This document shows positions 24,616 through 33,669 of a stretch of 64,000 bases of DNA, one piece after another. The number at the start of each line of letters is the position of its first letter. Positions within the stretch are counted from its first letter, which is position 1. Made by a program: the position numbers and the translations under genes. The notes beneath the pieces were generated by a model. The model was not told the origin of the DNA, searched no databases, and saw only the letters and a program-made list of their open reading frames with translations. Location: positions 1-64,000 of the forward strand of contig OMIW01000062.1 in the NCBI GenBank assembly GCA_900299205.1. The letters run 5' to 3'. This stretch comes from Pseudomonadota bacterium (lineage in GTDB: Bacteria; Bdellovibrionota_C; UBA2361; OMIW01).

Positions 24616-25709
24616 TGAGGGTCATGAGCCAATCGCTTTTTGTTAACCTCTTTCGCTCGAGCCTCCTGACCTGCTTGCTTGCTCCCTCTCTATCTGGGTG
24701 CAATCCACTGTATGTGGTAGAGGCCGCATACCATCAGGGTCGCATTCTTCTTAAGCGACAACCCGTTGACGAAGTACTCGATACCCACTCTTTAAACCCT
24801 GCAGAATCTCATGCATTATCTCTCGTACCTCAGGCGCGAAGTTATGCAGAACAACGGGGTCTCACCGTAGGAAAAGCCTTCACTTCCTTCTCGCCACTCG
24901 AGAACGACAACCTCGTGTGGGTTGTCATGGGATGTAAACCTGACTCATTCACCCTCAAGCAATGGTGGTTTCCTATCGTCGGAACCGTCCCCTACAAGGG
25001 ATTTTTCTCCAAATCAGATGCCCTGGCAGCATCAGAGAGGCTCAACGATGATGGATTTGAGACCTTCGTGAGGGGAGCAGCGGCTTTCAGCACCCTCGGC
25101 TGGTTCGATGACCCCGTCCTCACTCCGCTATTAAAGAATCCACCGAGTGTAGTGGTGAATACCATCCTGCACGAGCTGGTACACCGAACCGTCTGGTTCC
25201 CCAATTACACCGCATTCAATGAGAGCCTCGCAAACTTCATCGGACACGCCGAAACAGGACCTTTTTTTTCTAATCAGGAGCCTCGCAACGAGAGCCTTGT
25301 AGCCGATTCGAATCTCCGTCTCCGTCAGGAAATAACCATCTCATCCCTGAGTGAAGAGTTGTATGACTTACTCACTATCATTTATAAGTCCCCCGCGACG
25401 AGAGAGGAGAAACTCGCAAAAAAAAGGGAGGCTTTTACCGCAGCCGCGAGGAAAGCGCGGCATCTTGGTATTGATTTTCCGCTTTTTGAACGGGCGAACA
25501 ATGCGGAGTTTATGCAATTTTTTATTTACGTTCGACATCTAGAGCTATTTGACGCACTCTACCGGGGCGAGCAGGGAGATCTGCCACGATTCATCGCTCG
25601 CATCGAAGCATTTCACGATATTATTGAGCGGGACCAGATTGAGGAATCAAACATCTTCGACTCCTTTGAACAATTCGTTCGTATGACCGTCTCAGAACAG
25701 CCCTCGTAA
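24615..25709 (+). CDS. Predicted zinc aminopeptidase lipoprotein (COG4324 / DUF2265 family)
   Basis: A putative metallopeptidase exported as a lipoprotein: the N-terminal hydrophobic segment ends in a lipobox (SLSGC). The catalytic signature HELVH is at 186-190, followed by NESLANFIG, whose Glu would be the third zinc ligand. The conserved GTVPYKGFFSKSDA and FSTLGWFDDPV segments are typical of COG4324. It is 364 residues long and overlaps pgpA by one base; pyrF follows 23 bp later on the same strand. The substrate is unknown, and the aminopeptidase label comes from family annotation rather than from sequence. Confidence 0.85.
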   Translation: MRVMSQSLFVNLFRSSLLTCLLAPSLSGCNPLYVVEAAYHQGRILLKRQPVDEVLDTHSLNPAESHALSLVPQARSYAEQRGLTVGKAFTSFSPLENDNLVWVVMGCKPDSFTLKQWWFPIVGTVPYKGFFSKSDALAASERLNDDGFETFVRGAAAFSTLGWFDDPVLTPLLKNPPSVVVNTILHELVHRTVWFPNYTAFNESLANFIGHAETGPFFSNQEPRNESLVADSNLRLRQEITISSLSEELYDLLTIIYKSPATREEKLAKKREAFTAAARKARHLGIDFPLFERANNAEFMQFFIYVRHLELFDALYRGEQGDLPRFIARIEAFHDIIERDQIEESNIFDSFEQFVRMTVSEQPS

Positions 25710-25732
25710 CGCGCACGGTAGCAAGGCACCCT

Positions 25733-26710
25733 ATGTTTGTAGACAATATCACGAAAAGAATATCGACCATAAACAGCCTCTTATGTGCAGGCTTCGATCC
25801 CACCTTCGCCTCACTACCCGCCTTCGCTCTGAGTGAGGCCACGAGAGAGTCCAATCAAGAGGGCTTTCTTTATAAGGTCCTGATGGAAACCTTCACTGCT
25901 GCCCTTGAGGGACTGACACCCCTCGTGGCATGCGTGAAACCAAACGCAGCATTTTTTGAGCAATTTGGCGTTGGTGGTTATCGCGCGCTCAGAGATATAG
26001 CCGGCCTCTGCAAGAGAGCTGGTGTACCCGTTATCCTCGATGCCAAACGGGGGGATATCGCGTCATCTGCGCTCGCTTATGCCAACGCATATCTTGAACC
26101 GCACACGATTAATGGAGAACCGGTTGAGGTAGTATACGCTGATGCGCTTACTATCAATCCGTTTCTCGGCTTTGACACCCTCATTCCGTTCATAGAGTCG
26201 TGCTCGAGGCAAGGTAAGGGGGTTTTCATCCTCGTTAAAACGTCAAATCCGGGCTCGCAGGACATCCAAGATTATCCACTCAATGAGGCCACGATAAGAG
26301 ATGTAACATCCCCCTGGCAGGCTAACAACTTGGATTCGATATCAATGCGAATCGCTCGTGAGGTAGCCCGGCTCGGTGAGCAGTTAGTCGGTGAATCCGG
26401 CCTTTCCTCGGTGGGTGCCGTCATAGGCGCCACTCATCCTGACGAGGCAGTGCTCCTGAGGACCCTGATGCCCCGCGCAATCTTTCTCGTACCCGGTTTT
26501 GGCGCCCAAGGCGGAAGCGCTGAGCAGGCGACGGCGGGGCTTATATCCTCTCGCAGTGGCACCCTCGTAAATATGTCCCGCGGACTATTCCATTTAGACT
26601 CTCAACTCTCTCGCCGAGACTGGATTGAAGAGCTCACCAGGCGAGCAACCGAGGCAAATAGACAACTGGTGGTCGCCGCAGACCTCCATCCTCAAGCTAG
26701 GAATTTATAG
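25733..26710 (+). CDS. pyrF: Orotidine 5'-phosphate decarboxylase, type 2
   Basis: PyrF decarboxylates OMP to UMP, the last step of de novo pyrimidine synthesis. The type 2 (mycobacterial/myxobacterial) active site DAKRGD is at 103-108, preceded by the CAGFDP phosphate-site strand and VKPNAAFFEQFG. SSVGAVIGATHP and FLVPGFGAQGG near the C terminus bind the phosphate. At 325 residues it is a little long. It is the last gene of the pgpA-aminopeptidase-pyrF run. Confidence 0.95.
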   Translation: MFVDNITKRISTINSLLCAGFDPTFASLPAFALSEATRESNQEGFLYKVLMETFTAALEGLTPLVACVKPNAAFFEQFGVGGYRALRDIAGLCKRAGVPVILDAKRGDIASSALAYANAYLEPHTINGEPVEVVYADALTINPFLGFDTLIPFIESCSRQGKGVFILVKTSNPGSQDIQDYPLNEATIRDVTSPWQANNLDSISMRIAREVARLGEQLVGESGLSSVGAVIGATHPDEAVLLRTLMPRAIFLVPGFGAQGGSAEQATAGLISSRSGTLVNMSRGLFHLDSQLSRRDWIEELTRRATEANRQLVVAADLHPQARNL

Positions 26711-26758
26711 CGAACTTTTTCAACTGAGCCTCGTTGATCGGGGGTAAAACTGGAAGAC

Positions 26759-26782
26759 ACCCGTTCCCAGCTATCAACGGGT
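26759..26782. repeat. Inverted repeat between convergent pyrF and lipoprotein gene
   Basis: A 7-bp stem (ACCCGTT/AACGGGT) with a 10-nt loop, sitting between two converging genes. No T-run follows on either side, so a role in termination is only suggested by position. Confidence 0.35.
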
Positions 26783-26793
26783 CATCCGATCAG

Positions 26794-27234
26794 TCAGGGG
26801 CGAATCGCAAAACCGACACCTTCAAGTTCACTCGCCAGAACGCCGTAGGTACGGCTCACAAGCAGGCGAGTGCTTGGTGCATCTGCGGCTGCTTCCAATG
26901 CAAGCCATTGCTCAGAGAGCTCCCCCATAGCGGGACGAGATGTGTAGCCCGCATAACTTGCCAGCTCACCTAACGAGCGGCCTATCTGTTGATATCTATC
27001 GGCAGCAACGGCGCTTCCAGAGGCGCCGACCACCTTCAGCGAATCAACAACAGACCTGAGAGGAACGGAGGCAAACTCAGTCTGCTCAACTTCACTTGAT
27101 ACGTATGCTTGGGAGAATCGCGCCTCTGCGTTGCCCGCAACATCACTGAGAGAGTTAGTCTCACCGCGGGGATTGCACCCAATTGCCCCAAGCCCTGCAG
27201 CCAGCAAAACCGAAAAAACTGATCGACTATTCAT
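26794..27234 (-). CDS. Hypothetical lipoprotein
   Basis: A 146-residue protein with signal sequence VFSVLLAAGLGAIGC, whose lipobox is AIGC. The mature part is helical, Ser/Ala/Glu-rich and without recognisable domain (SSEVEQTEFASVPLRSVVD, then two more helices). It is transcribed divergently from dcd and convergently with pyrF. Function unknown; its presence again supports a two-membrane or at least lipoprotein-rich envelope. Confidence 0.7.
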   Translation of the reverse strand: MNSRSVFSVLLAAGLGAIGCNPRGETNSLSDVAGNAEARFSQAYVSSEVEQTEFASVPLRSVVDSLKVVGASGSAVAADRYQQIGRSLGELASYAGYTSRPAMGELSEQWLALEAAADAPSTRLLVSRTYGVLASELEGVGFAIRP

Positions 27235-27450
27235 GTTTAGTAATTTTTAAAAAAGGGAGCCTAGACCCCGAAGATAAAGGTTCGGTAAGACGCTCCTCAC
27301 ACCTTCCCGAATAATGCACGAATACAGGCGACAGGTCGAGATATTGCGTACAGTCAATCGACAGATGCATTCGGGTACTCCAAGACCAACGGAGATGACA
27401 AAGGTGCGCAAATTTCGTATAACCCCGCCACTTTTTCGATGGAGAGATTT

Positions 27451-27966
27451 ATGATCAAACCGGACCATTGGATAGAGCAATTCGCGGAAAGCGGAGGTAT
27501 TACCCCGTTTAATCCCGAACAAGTAAACTCTGCCAGTTACGACGTTACCCTCGGTTCGCACTGGATTTGCCCAACTCGAGATCCAGAGGAGGTGGAGGGG
27601 GTTTCATTTACCCTATTTCCAGGGGAGGTCATCCTCGCTACCACAAGAGAGGCCCTTACCATGCCTCGCGATGTCGTTTGTGATTTAAAACTCAAAAGTT
27701 CACTCGGGCGACTCTGGTTAAATCACAGCCTCAGTGGATGGATTGATTGCGGATTCAAGGGCCAGGTGACTCTTGAACTTCAAAATCTGGGTCCATACCC
27801 CCGTGTCCTTACCTCCGGGATGCGAATCGCGCAGCTCGTGTTCATGGGAATGGAATCTCCTCCTCGCGTCGCCTATGGCGAGAAAGGGACCGGTCATTAT
27901 CAGGGGCAGACTGGAGCCACCCGAGCATGGTCGGAACAGTTCTTTCCCGTTAAAGATGGGCGGTAG
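27451..27966 (+). CDS. dcd: dCTP deaminase
   Basis: Dcd converts dCTP to dUTP for thymidylate synthesis. Family features: FNPEQVNSASYDVTLG (substrate loop), DLKLKSSLGRLWLNHSLSGWIDCGFKGQVTLEL (catalytic region, homologous to SxxAGFIDPGFxGxxTLEL), GMRIAQLVF, and a Gly/Gln-rich C-terminal lid (GHYQGQTGAT). At 171 residues it is shorter than E. coli Dcd (193), within the family range. The ATG at 27451 is chosen over an upstream in-frame start because GGAGAG lies just before it. It stands alone. Confidence 0.93.
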   Translation: MIKPDHWIEQFAESGGITPFNPEQVNSASYDVTLGSHWICPTRDPEEVEGVSFTLFPGEVILATTREALTMPRDVVCDLKLKSSLGRLWLNHSLSGWIDCGFKGQVTLELQNLGPYPRVLTSGMRIAQLVFMGMESPPRVAYGEKGTGHYQGQTGATRAWSEQFFPVKDGR

Positions 27967-28030
27967 CGAGGACGAACCCATCTCCAACGGCCCCCTAGCC
28001 CCGAAACTACCCTCGATAACCCGTTTTCTC

Positions 28031-28059
28031 TTGAGGCACCCTGGATTTCATGGTATGCT
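28031..28059 (+). promoter_or_regulatory. Sigma70-like promoter candidate for rpsT
   Basis: TTGAGG, 17-bp spacer, TATGCT, followed by a GC-rich discriminator (CCGCCCC) as in growth-rate-controlled ribosomal promoters. A leader of ~140 nt would precede rpsT. Confidence 0.5.
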
Positions 28060-28205
28060 CCGCCCCACCTTCGAAAGAGGTCGTTTCAAGACGATAGGGT
28101 TAGCTCTGATGGCCGAGAAGCACTCCACAACATGGAGGCTTTTAACGATAGAGGTCCTAATAAGTCAAAACCAGAAGCAATTGAGAACGTATCGAACATA
28201 AAGTC

Positions 28206-28469
28206 ATGGCAAATCACAAATCAGCTGAGAAGCGTCACAAACAAAGCCTCGTTCGTCGCCAACGAAATAGACTCGTGAAGGCGAAGGTCCGAACTGCAGT
28301 AAAAAAGGCCCGGGTGGCGATATCCGATAAGGCTGAAGACCTCGCACCGCAGCTTAGACTGGCTGAGACTGAACTCGCCAAGGCAGCATCGAAAGGTATC
28401 CTCCACAAGAAGACAGCGGCTCGACTTATCAGCCGTTTGGCGAAAAGGGCCTCTGAGTCCACAAGATAA
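28206..28469 (+). CDS. rpsT: 30S ribosomal protein S20
   Basis: S20 binds 16S rRNA at the base of the small subunit. The 87-residue, strongly basic protein opens with the family hallmark MANHKSAEKRHKQSLVRRQRN and ends with GILHKKTAARLISRLAKR. It is a single-gene unit, as in most bacteria, with its own promoter candidate and ~140-nt leader. Confidence 0.97.
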   Translation: MANHKSAEKRHKQSLVRRQRNRLVKAKVRTAVKKARVAISDKAEDLAPQLRLAETELAKAASKGILHKKTAARLISRLAKRASESTR

Positions 28470-28572
28470 TCGACAATGCTTCTTGGGTCCTCAGCTATCG
28501 AATAGCGTGGCGTTAGCGTAACAAACACGAACACGCCACTACGAGGCGCATACTAAGGTCGCGACTCGAAAG

Positions 28573-28606
28573 GAGGGGCGTTACAATGGACCCATCGTCG
28601 CCCCTC
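28573..28606. repeat. Inverted repeat between rpsT and lptE (convergent)
   Basis: An 8-bp GC-rich stem (28573-28580 with 28599-28606) and 18-nt loop. A second, 7-bp inverted repeat lies at 28507-28539. Both are in the spacer between the + strand rpsT and the end of the long - strand ribosomal block; no T-run follows either. Confidence 0.4.
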
Positions 28607-28676
28607 GCACGGCCCTACACACAAGCGCCAAATGCCCTCTAGGAATTTTTCCAGTTTCTGCAAAAGGGGGAATCGC

Positions 28677-29276
28677 CTAAAAACTCGGGGCCACAGCCTC
28701 TTCGAAAATTTTACGAGCAGCCGTATCAACGAGGCCTAGTAACGCTGACTGCTGTTGGGACCGAGCCACCTCCCTATCGTTAAGACTGAGAACGTCTGAT
28801 GCGGCCAAACCAGATGACGCAAACTCTGCGGAGCTGGTAACCACGGCCCCTCTAGTCGCCGCCGAACCCCGGAAAACCCTCATCTCAGGGTTGGTCCACA
28901 GCACTTGCCCACTTACCCTCCGAAGAACCCCCGAAACAACCATGGCGTTATCCACTTGCAACGCCTGATTAGTCGCTGAGCTGCTCGTCATAGCCCCACT
29001 CTGGAATTGCCTAATCCGAACCTCCAAAACTGCATCTGCCTCTGAAAGGTTGTCAACGAGAGATATAACCCCACCCCGATCAAACCTATCCCGAAGCGCC
29101 TCTGTCAAAGAACCCGAGATACGAGCGTCCGTGGTACTGTTTGATACGCTTGGAATATAAATTTTGCGCACTGAGCTGGGGAGAATAGAGGACGACCCCT
29201 GAAAGACATACCCACACCCACTAGTGAGAGCAACAACCGCGAGACAGAAAACCTTTGACCACCGCCCCCTACTCAT
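28677..29276 (-). CDS. lptE: LPS-assembly lipoprotein LptE
   Basis: LptE plugs the LptD barrel and helps insert lipopolysaccharide into the outer membrane. The signal sequence ends in lipobox TSGC and continues GYVFQG, the usual start of mature LptE. IYIPSVSNSTTDARISGSLTEAL and ADAVLEVRIRQF match the family's SusE-like core. The ATG at 29276 overlaps the stop of the preceding gene (ATGA). Its place at the end of the ribosomal block suggests read-through expression. It is good evidence for an LPS-bearing outer membrane. Confidence 0.85.
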   Translation of the reverse strand: MSRGRWSKVFCLAVVALTSGCGYVFQGSSSILPSSVRKIYIPSVSNSTTDARISGSLTEALRDRFDRGGVISLVDNLSEADAVLEVRIRQFQSGAMTSSSATNQALQVDNAMVVSGVLRRVSGQVLWTNPEMRVFRGSAATRGAVVTSSAEFASSGLAASDVLSLNDREVARSQQQSALLGLVDTAARKIFEEAVAPSF

Positions 29277-29578
29277 CGCTCCCCCTTGACCATTTGCGAT
29301 AAATAGGCTTTCATGCAAAAACGCCTTAGACGCTCGATTTGACCGCCGATAGAAGACCCATTAGCAGCTTCTGAAACAACCTCGATCACGGCCCCATGAA
29401 CCTGAAGAAGCTCATCAAAATCAGACCCTGTGACTTGGACCCCGCCGGCTATAAAATGCTCAAGAAGTGCTGAATACTCTTCAGCACTCTTTAACATTGC
29501 GTCGACTGAACCCGTCTCTTGAAGAACTGCCTTCCCAGCAGATAAGAGTCTCGGGATATCCGACTCGGTCACAATCAT
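29273..29578 (-). CDS. Small hypothetical protein between rplQ and lptE
   Basis: A 101-residue helical protein with no family I recognise. It overlaps rplQ upstream and lptE downstream by four bases each (ATGA in both cases), which argues strongly that it is translated. No signal peptide or membrane helix is visible, so it is probably cytoplasmic. Confidence 0.65.
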   Translation of the reverse strand: MIVTESDIPRLLSAGKAVLQETGSVDAMLKSAEEYSALLEHFIAGGVQVTGSDFDELLQVHGAVIEVVSEAANGSSIGGQIERLRRFCMKAYLSQMVKGER

Positions 29579-29928
29579 CGCACCAGTTCGATCAACGCCA
29601 TATCAGCACAATCGCCATGGCGGACTCCCCCCTTTACAATCCTCGTATAACCCCCTGGTCGGGTACGATACTGAGGACCAACCTCGGCGAACAACTTGTG
29701 CACCACAGCCTTGTCAGTAATGTAGCCATACGCCTTACGCCTAGCGGGCAGCGTATCCTCTCTACCGAGAGAAATGAATTTCTCAACAATCGGGCGGAGA
29801 TCCTTGGCCTTTTCCACGGTTGTCTCAATGCGACCCTCCCTAATAAAGGAGGTAACCATATTCCGAAACAACGCACGACGATGAGAACTCGAACGCGAAA
29901 ATTTTCTAAAATTCTTTGAATGCCTCAC
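29575..29928 (-). CDS. rplQ: 50S ribosomal protein L17
   Basis: L17 lies near the peptide exit tunnel. MRHSKNFRKFSRSSSHRRALFRNMV is replaced here by a close variant of the usual MRHRKxGRKLxRxxxHRxAL start, followed by the TTVEKAKDLRPIVEKFI helix and the GGYTRIVK segment. At 117 residues it is normal. It follows rpoA and is coupled to the next gene by a 4-base overlap. Confidence 0.95.
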   Translation of the reverse strand: MRHSKNFRKFSRSSSHRRALFRNMVTSFIREGRIETTVEKAKDLRPIVEKFISLGREDTLPARRKAYGYITDKAVVHKLFAEVGPQYRTRPGGYTRIVKGGVRHGDCADMALIELVR

Positions 29929-29991
29929 AGACCATCCCTCGCTTGAAGTAAGTCAACACCAATCCTCAGCGTTGACCTTATTTTAAAACTT

Positions 29992-31008
29992 TTAATGATC
30001 GCCCGAGTCCCTCAAATTCTCGAGATCACGACGAGCGGGAAAATTCTCTAGCTTCATCCCGAGCGAGAGTCCCATTTCCGTGAGCATATCCTTGATCTCG
30101 TTGAGCGACTTTCGGCCAAAATTCTTAGTCCTGAGCATCTCTGGTTCCGACCTTTGAACCAGTTCTCCGATATACTTGATATCCGCATTCTCTAAACAAT
30201 TCGCTGACCTGACTGAAAGATCTATCTCCTCAATTCGTCTGAAAAGATTTTCGTTCAGCTTTTGTTTAGGCTCATCAAGACGAACCTCCTCCTCTGCAAG
30301 GATAAGGTCCTCCCCAACAAATACCCCAAGTTGTTCAGTTAAAATGTGCGCGGCTTGGGCCAGAGCAGAACGGGGGTCTAACGACCCGTCGGTCCACACC
30401 TCGAGGACCAACTTGTCATAGTCGGTCCGCTGCCCAACTCTCGCATTGGAAACGGTATAATTTACTCGTCTTACTGGTGAAAATATTGAATCGATGAAAA
30501 TGGTGCCCATGGCTGACCCATCTTCCTTATTCCTATCGGAGGGAACATACCCCCGACCTACCCTCACATCAAGCGATAGAGCCACCGATGCCCCTTCCCC
30601 CAAGGTAGCAATGTGAGCGTCTGGATTGACTACCACAACCCCGGGATCGCCTGAGATCATCCCTGCTGTAATGTTACATGGCCCCGTCGCCTCAATTCGC
30701 ACCGTCGACGCATCCTTGTCGTCCATCCTGAGCACGACTTCTTTGAGATTGAGAACTATCTCAGTAACATCCTCCACCACCCCTGGGACAGTTGAAAACT
30801 CATGCATCACCCCATCAAACCTCAACGAGGTTACGGCAGCCCCTTGAAGGGAGGAGAGAAGAACTCGTCGGAGGCTGTTGCCGATCGTTAACCCGAACCC
30901 CCTTTCAAGCGGTTCAGCAACGAACTTGCTGTAATACAGAGCCTTATCGTCTCCCTCAACATCGATCCTCTTGGGGGACATCATGTCCCGCAAGCTAATC
31001 CTTCTCAT
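29992..31008 (-). CDS. rpoA: RNA polymerase alpha subunit
   Basis: RpoA dimerises to nucleate RNA polymerase and its C-terminal domain contacts UP elements and activators. The N-terminal domain has the [19 protein letters not shown] signature; the C-terminal helix-hairpin-helix domain reads [20 protein letters not shown]. The length of 338 is normal. It sits between rpsD and rplQ as in the standard alpha operon. Confidence 0.98.
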   Translation of the reverse strand: MRRISLRDMMSPKRIDVEGDDKALYYSKFVAEPLERGFGLTIGNSLRRVLLSSLQGAAVTSLRFDGVMHEFSTVPGVVEDVTEIVLNLKEVVLRMDDKDASTVRIEATGPCNITAGMISGDPGVVVVNPDAHIATLGEGASVALSLDVRVGRGYVPSDRNKEDGSAMGTIFIDSIFSPVRRVNYTVSNARVGQRTDYDKLVLEVWTDGSLDPRSALAQAAHILTEQLGVFVGEDLILAEEEVRLDEPKQKLNENLFRRIEEIDLSVRSANCLENADIKYIGELVQRSEPEMLRTKNFGRKSLNEIKDMLTEMGLSLGMKLENFPARRDLENLRDSGDH

Positions 31009-31107
31009 AACGCATTCTCCTCACCTGACTATTCGGCCGTCAATTCACCCGGCCTATTAAAGTCCCACCAGCTGAATCGGCGACGTCCTCGGCACAGCGG
31101 ACTGATG

Positions 31108-31734
31108 TTAACGTGAATACAACTCTACGACCAGCTGTTCATTTATCGATGCTGGAATCTGCTCTCGAGTAGGCAGGGATATAACGGACCCCTTGAGTGA
31201 CTCGCGGTCGAGAGAGAGCCACCCCGGACTTGGACGCGAAGCAGAAGCCTCGATGCTGGCCCTTACCGACACCGACCCTCTTTTGCTCTCGACGACCTCT
31301 AAAGTATCCCCAACCGAAACGGCATACGAGGGGATAGTCACCCGCGACCCATTGACGAGGATATGGCCATGAGAAACAAGCTGGCGAGACTGAGCACGGG
31401 AAATACCGAAACCTAGGCGAAAAACACAGTTATCTAAGCGTCGTTCTAGCGCGACCAGCATTTCAGTGCCTGTAACTCCACGCCGTTGAGCCGCTTCGGT
31501 GTAGCACCTTCGGAACGCCTGTTCAGTAAGCCCATACATCCGCTTAGCCTTCTGCTTTGCTCTCAGCTGAACCTTGAAGCCAGAAAACGCTTGACGCCCC
31601 CGACCGTGCTGACCCGGCCCCCCCTGCCTACGCTCCATCGCACACTTACTTGTGTAACACCTCTCCCCTTTGAGAAAGAGTTTCTCCCCTTCCCTTCTAC
31701 AAAGCCTGCATACCGCACCGCAATAACGAGCCAT
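31108..31734 (-). CDS. rpsD: 30S ribosomal protein S4, zinc-binding form
   Basis: S4 nucleates 30S assembly and in many bacteria represses its operon. The N terminus carries C9-x2-C12-x13-C26-x4-C31, the exact zinc-ribbon spacing of the cysteine-containing (C+) S4 type as in Thermus, unlike E. coli. The S4 RNA-binding domain is at ~95-160 (RRLDNCVFRLGFG...VNGSRVTIPSY). Length 208. Confidence 0.97.
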   Translation of the reverse strand: MARYCGAVCRLCRREGEKLFLKGERCYTSKCAMERRQGGPGQHGRGRQAFSGFKVQLRAKQKAKRMYGLTEQAFRRCYTEAAQRRGVTGTEMLVALERRLDNCVFRLGFGISRAQSRQLVSHGHILVNGSRVTIPSYAVSVGDTLEVVESKRGSVSVRASIEASASRPSPGWLSLDRESLKGSVISLPTREQIPASINEQLVVELYSR

Positions 31735-31790
31735 AATTTCCTCGAATATTTTCGAAAATTAACAGAACCTAGCCGAGTTACTCAACCACT

Positions 31791-32201
31791 CTACACGCGA
31801 CGACTCTTGCGAGGCCTACATCCATTATGTGGGACGGGAGTCACATCACGTATCGAAGTAATATTTAGCCCCGAAGAATGCAAGGCCCTAAGCGCAGACT
31901 CCCGACCCGACCCCGGACCCTTGACGAATACGCTAACCGACTTCATCCCGCATTCCCTAGCCTTCCGAGCTGCATTTTCCCCTGCCACCTGGGCAGCAAA
32001 TGGCGTCGACTTCCTAGAGCCCTTGAAGCCACCGCATCCGGCACTCGACCAGCTAACGACGTTACCGCGGGGATCAGAGATCGTGACGATCGTGTTGTTG
32101 AACGTCGCATAGACCTTTGCAACCCCAACAGGAATATTTTTCTTAACTTTCTTTTTCCTGAGAGATGAATTCTTTACTTCAGCCAAGGTGCCTCCTCGCA
32201 T
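31791..32201 (-). CDS. rpsK: 30S ribosomal protein S11
   Basis: S11 shapes the platform of the 30S subunit near the Shine-Dalgarno duplex. [17 protein letters not shown] and [15 protein letters not shown] are the family core, and the C terminus [18 protein letters not shown] is typical. The first ~10 residues before [13 protein letters not shown] may not be translated. Confidence 0.97.
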   Translation of the reverse strand: MRGGTLAEVKNSSLRKKKVKKNIPVGVAKVYATFNNTIVTISDPRGNVVSWSSAGCGGFKGSRKSTPFAAQVAGENAARKARECGMKSVSVFVKGPGSGRESALRALHSSGLNITSIRDVTPVPHNGCRPRKSRRV

Positions 32202-32249
32202 CTTTTCTAAAAAATCGACCAGACGGCCGCATTGATCCTGTTGGGATAG

Positions 32250-32633
32250 CTACTTCTTACCGGGAGCCTTCTTGCCAGCAATCGCAGCCTTACGGGGCCC
32301 CTTCCGAGTCCGAGCATTCGTGCGTGTCCTTTGCCCTCGAACAGGGAGATTCCTCCTGTGGCGCATCCCCCTATACGCACCAAGGTCCATCAGACGCTTA
32401 ATGCTCATTTGAACCTCTCGCCGGAGGTCCCCTTCAACCTTCTCACGAGTCTCGATTATCGACCTTATACGAGCTAGCTCGTCCTCTGTCAGGCGATCGG
32501 TCCGGGTGTCTTCCGGTACGTTGGACTCCTGGAGAATCTTCTTGGATTTCGTCAAGCCAATCCCGTAAATATATGTAAGCCCCCGAACGACCCTCTTATT
32601 TTTTGGTAGGTCAACTCCTGCAATCCGCGGCAT
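32250..32633 (-). CDS. rpsM: 30S ribosomal protein S13
   Basis: S13 sits in the head of the 30S subunit and contacts the P-site tRNA and the 50S subunit. It opens [15 protein letters not shown] and has the helix-two-turn-helix [10 protein letters not shown]; the basic tail [17 protein letters not shown] reaches the P site. It follows rpmJ, with infA absent from the usual upstream place. Confidence 0.98.
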   Translation of the reverse strand: MPRIAGVDLPKNKRVVRGLTYIYGIGLTKSKKILQESNVPEDTRTDRLTEDELARIRSIIETREKVEGDLRREVQMSIKRLMDLGAYRGMRHRRNLPVRGQRTRTNARTRKGPRKAAIAGKKAPGKK

Positions 32634-32701
32634 AACTTTCTCCTGTCCCTGTTCTTTTGCTGCTCTTTATCTCTAACCATCCTATAGGGACGGTTTAGCC
32701 A

Positions 32702-32818
32702 TCACCCTTGACGCTGCTTGTGCTTTGGGCTGCGGCTGCAAATCACATAGACAACCCCTCGCCTGCGTATTACCTTACAGTAGCCGCAAATCGGCTTGAC
32801 TGACGCTCTCACCTTCAT
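32702..32818 (-). CDS. rpmJ: 50S ribosomal protein L36, zinc-binding form
   Basis: A 38-residue gene missed by usual length cut-offs. The product starts [20 protein letters not shown] and ends [11 protein letters not shown]. The zinc ligands C11, C14, C27 and H33 are all present, so this is the C+ form. An AGGGGG Shine-Dalgarno lies just upstream of the ATG. It lies between adk and rpsM as in the standard spc/alpha junction, with 211 bp of non-coding sequence separating it from adk. Confidence 0.95.
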   Translation of the reverse strand: MKVRASVKPICGYCKVIRRRGVVYVICSRSPKHKQRQG

Positions 32819-33029
32819 TCGACCCCCTACCCTTAAATTGGACTCCGACTCTTGCACCCTTACCGGATTTTCATCCCGACATCGCCTAGCTCACCAATCT
32901 ATCCCGGAATGCCGCCCCAAGCCATTGGGCCCATGAGGCTTCCATATAGCTGGGGCGAAACTGTATCGTATTTCTATTGGGGATTCAAGAACGATAACCC
33001 GTAAATTTAAAACTACTAAAAATATCTCC

Positions 33030-33644
33030 TTAGGGTTTCGCGAGACATTGATGGTCCTGAGCACCCACCGCGAGCTTGACTCGACCAAAAACTTCCTCCC
33101 GGGAACCGGCCCCCTCTAAAGAAACAAGGACTCCCAAACGTTCATAGTGATCGATGACCGGTTGAGTCTCACGTTCGAATACAGCCATTCTCGCCACCAC
33201 GACTTCATCCCTATCATCGAGTCTCAGCTGCCCGACATTGCTAGCCTCTCGATACTGAATTCTCTCCGAAGCCACTTGATGCGGGAGCCTTAGCTCGATT
33301 ACCACCAATTGTCGAATTCCAAATTTCAATATCACCTCTTGGAATGCCACAGCTTGGGGAAGAGTTCGCGGAAAACCATCGAAGATAATCCCTGGGATTC
33401 GGCCTACTAACTGATGCATCCTCTCAGAGATTAGAGACAATATAAGAGCATCTGGCACTAGACTACCAGCTTCTACAAACCCCTGAGCCTTCAGACCTAA
33501 TTCAGTATGTTCGCGAATAGCACTTCTAAGAATTTCGCCTGTTGAGATGTGAGCGTATCCGAGTTGCTCTCGTAGCAATTCCCCCTGAGTCCCTTTGCCC
33601 GACCCCGGCCGTCCTAGTAAAATGACTACAGTTGTCTCAGACAT
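33030..33644 (-). CDS. adk: Adenylate kinase (short-LID form)
   Basis: Adk balances AMP, ADP and ATP. The P-loop GRPGSGKGTQ lies near the N terminus; STGEILRSAI (AMP site) and IIFDGFPRTLPQA are clear. The LID region is short, with RLDDRDEVVVARMAVF and no Cys4 zinc finger. The Met at 33644 is preferred over an upstream TTG four residues earlier. It directly follows secY, a common position. Confidence 0.95.
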   Translation of the reverse strand: MSETTVVILLGRPGSGKGTQGELLREQLGYAHISTGEILRSAIREHTELGLKAQGFVEAGSLVPDALILSLISERMHQLVGRIPGIIFDGFPRTLPQAVAFQEVILKFGIRQLVVIELRLPHQVASERIQYREASNVGQLRLDDRDEVVVARMAVFERETQPVIDHYERLGVLVSLEGAGSREEVFGRVKLAVGAQDHQCLAKP

Positions 33645-33669
33645 ATGGATCCCCAAAGTAGTAATGGAC

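Noticed and set aside
32819-33029. Possible infA (IF1) between adk and rpmJ
   Set aside because: All three - strand frames were read; none gives the IF1 OB-fold sequence, and stops break each frame.
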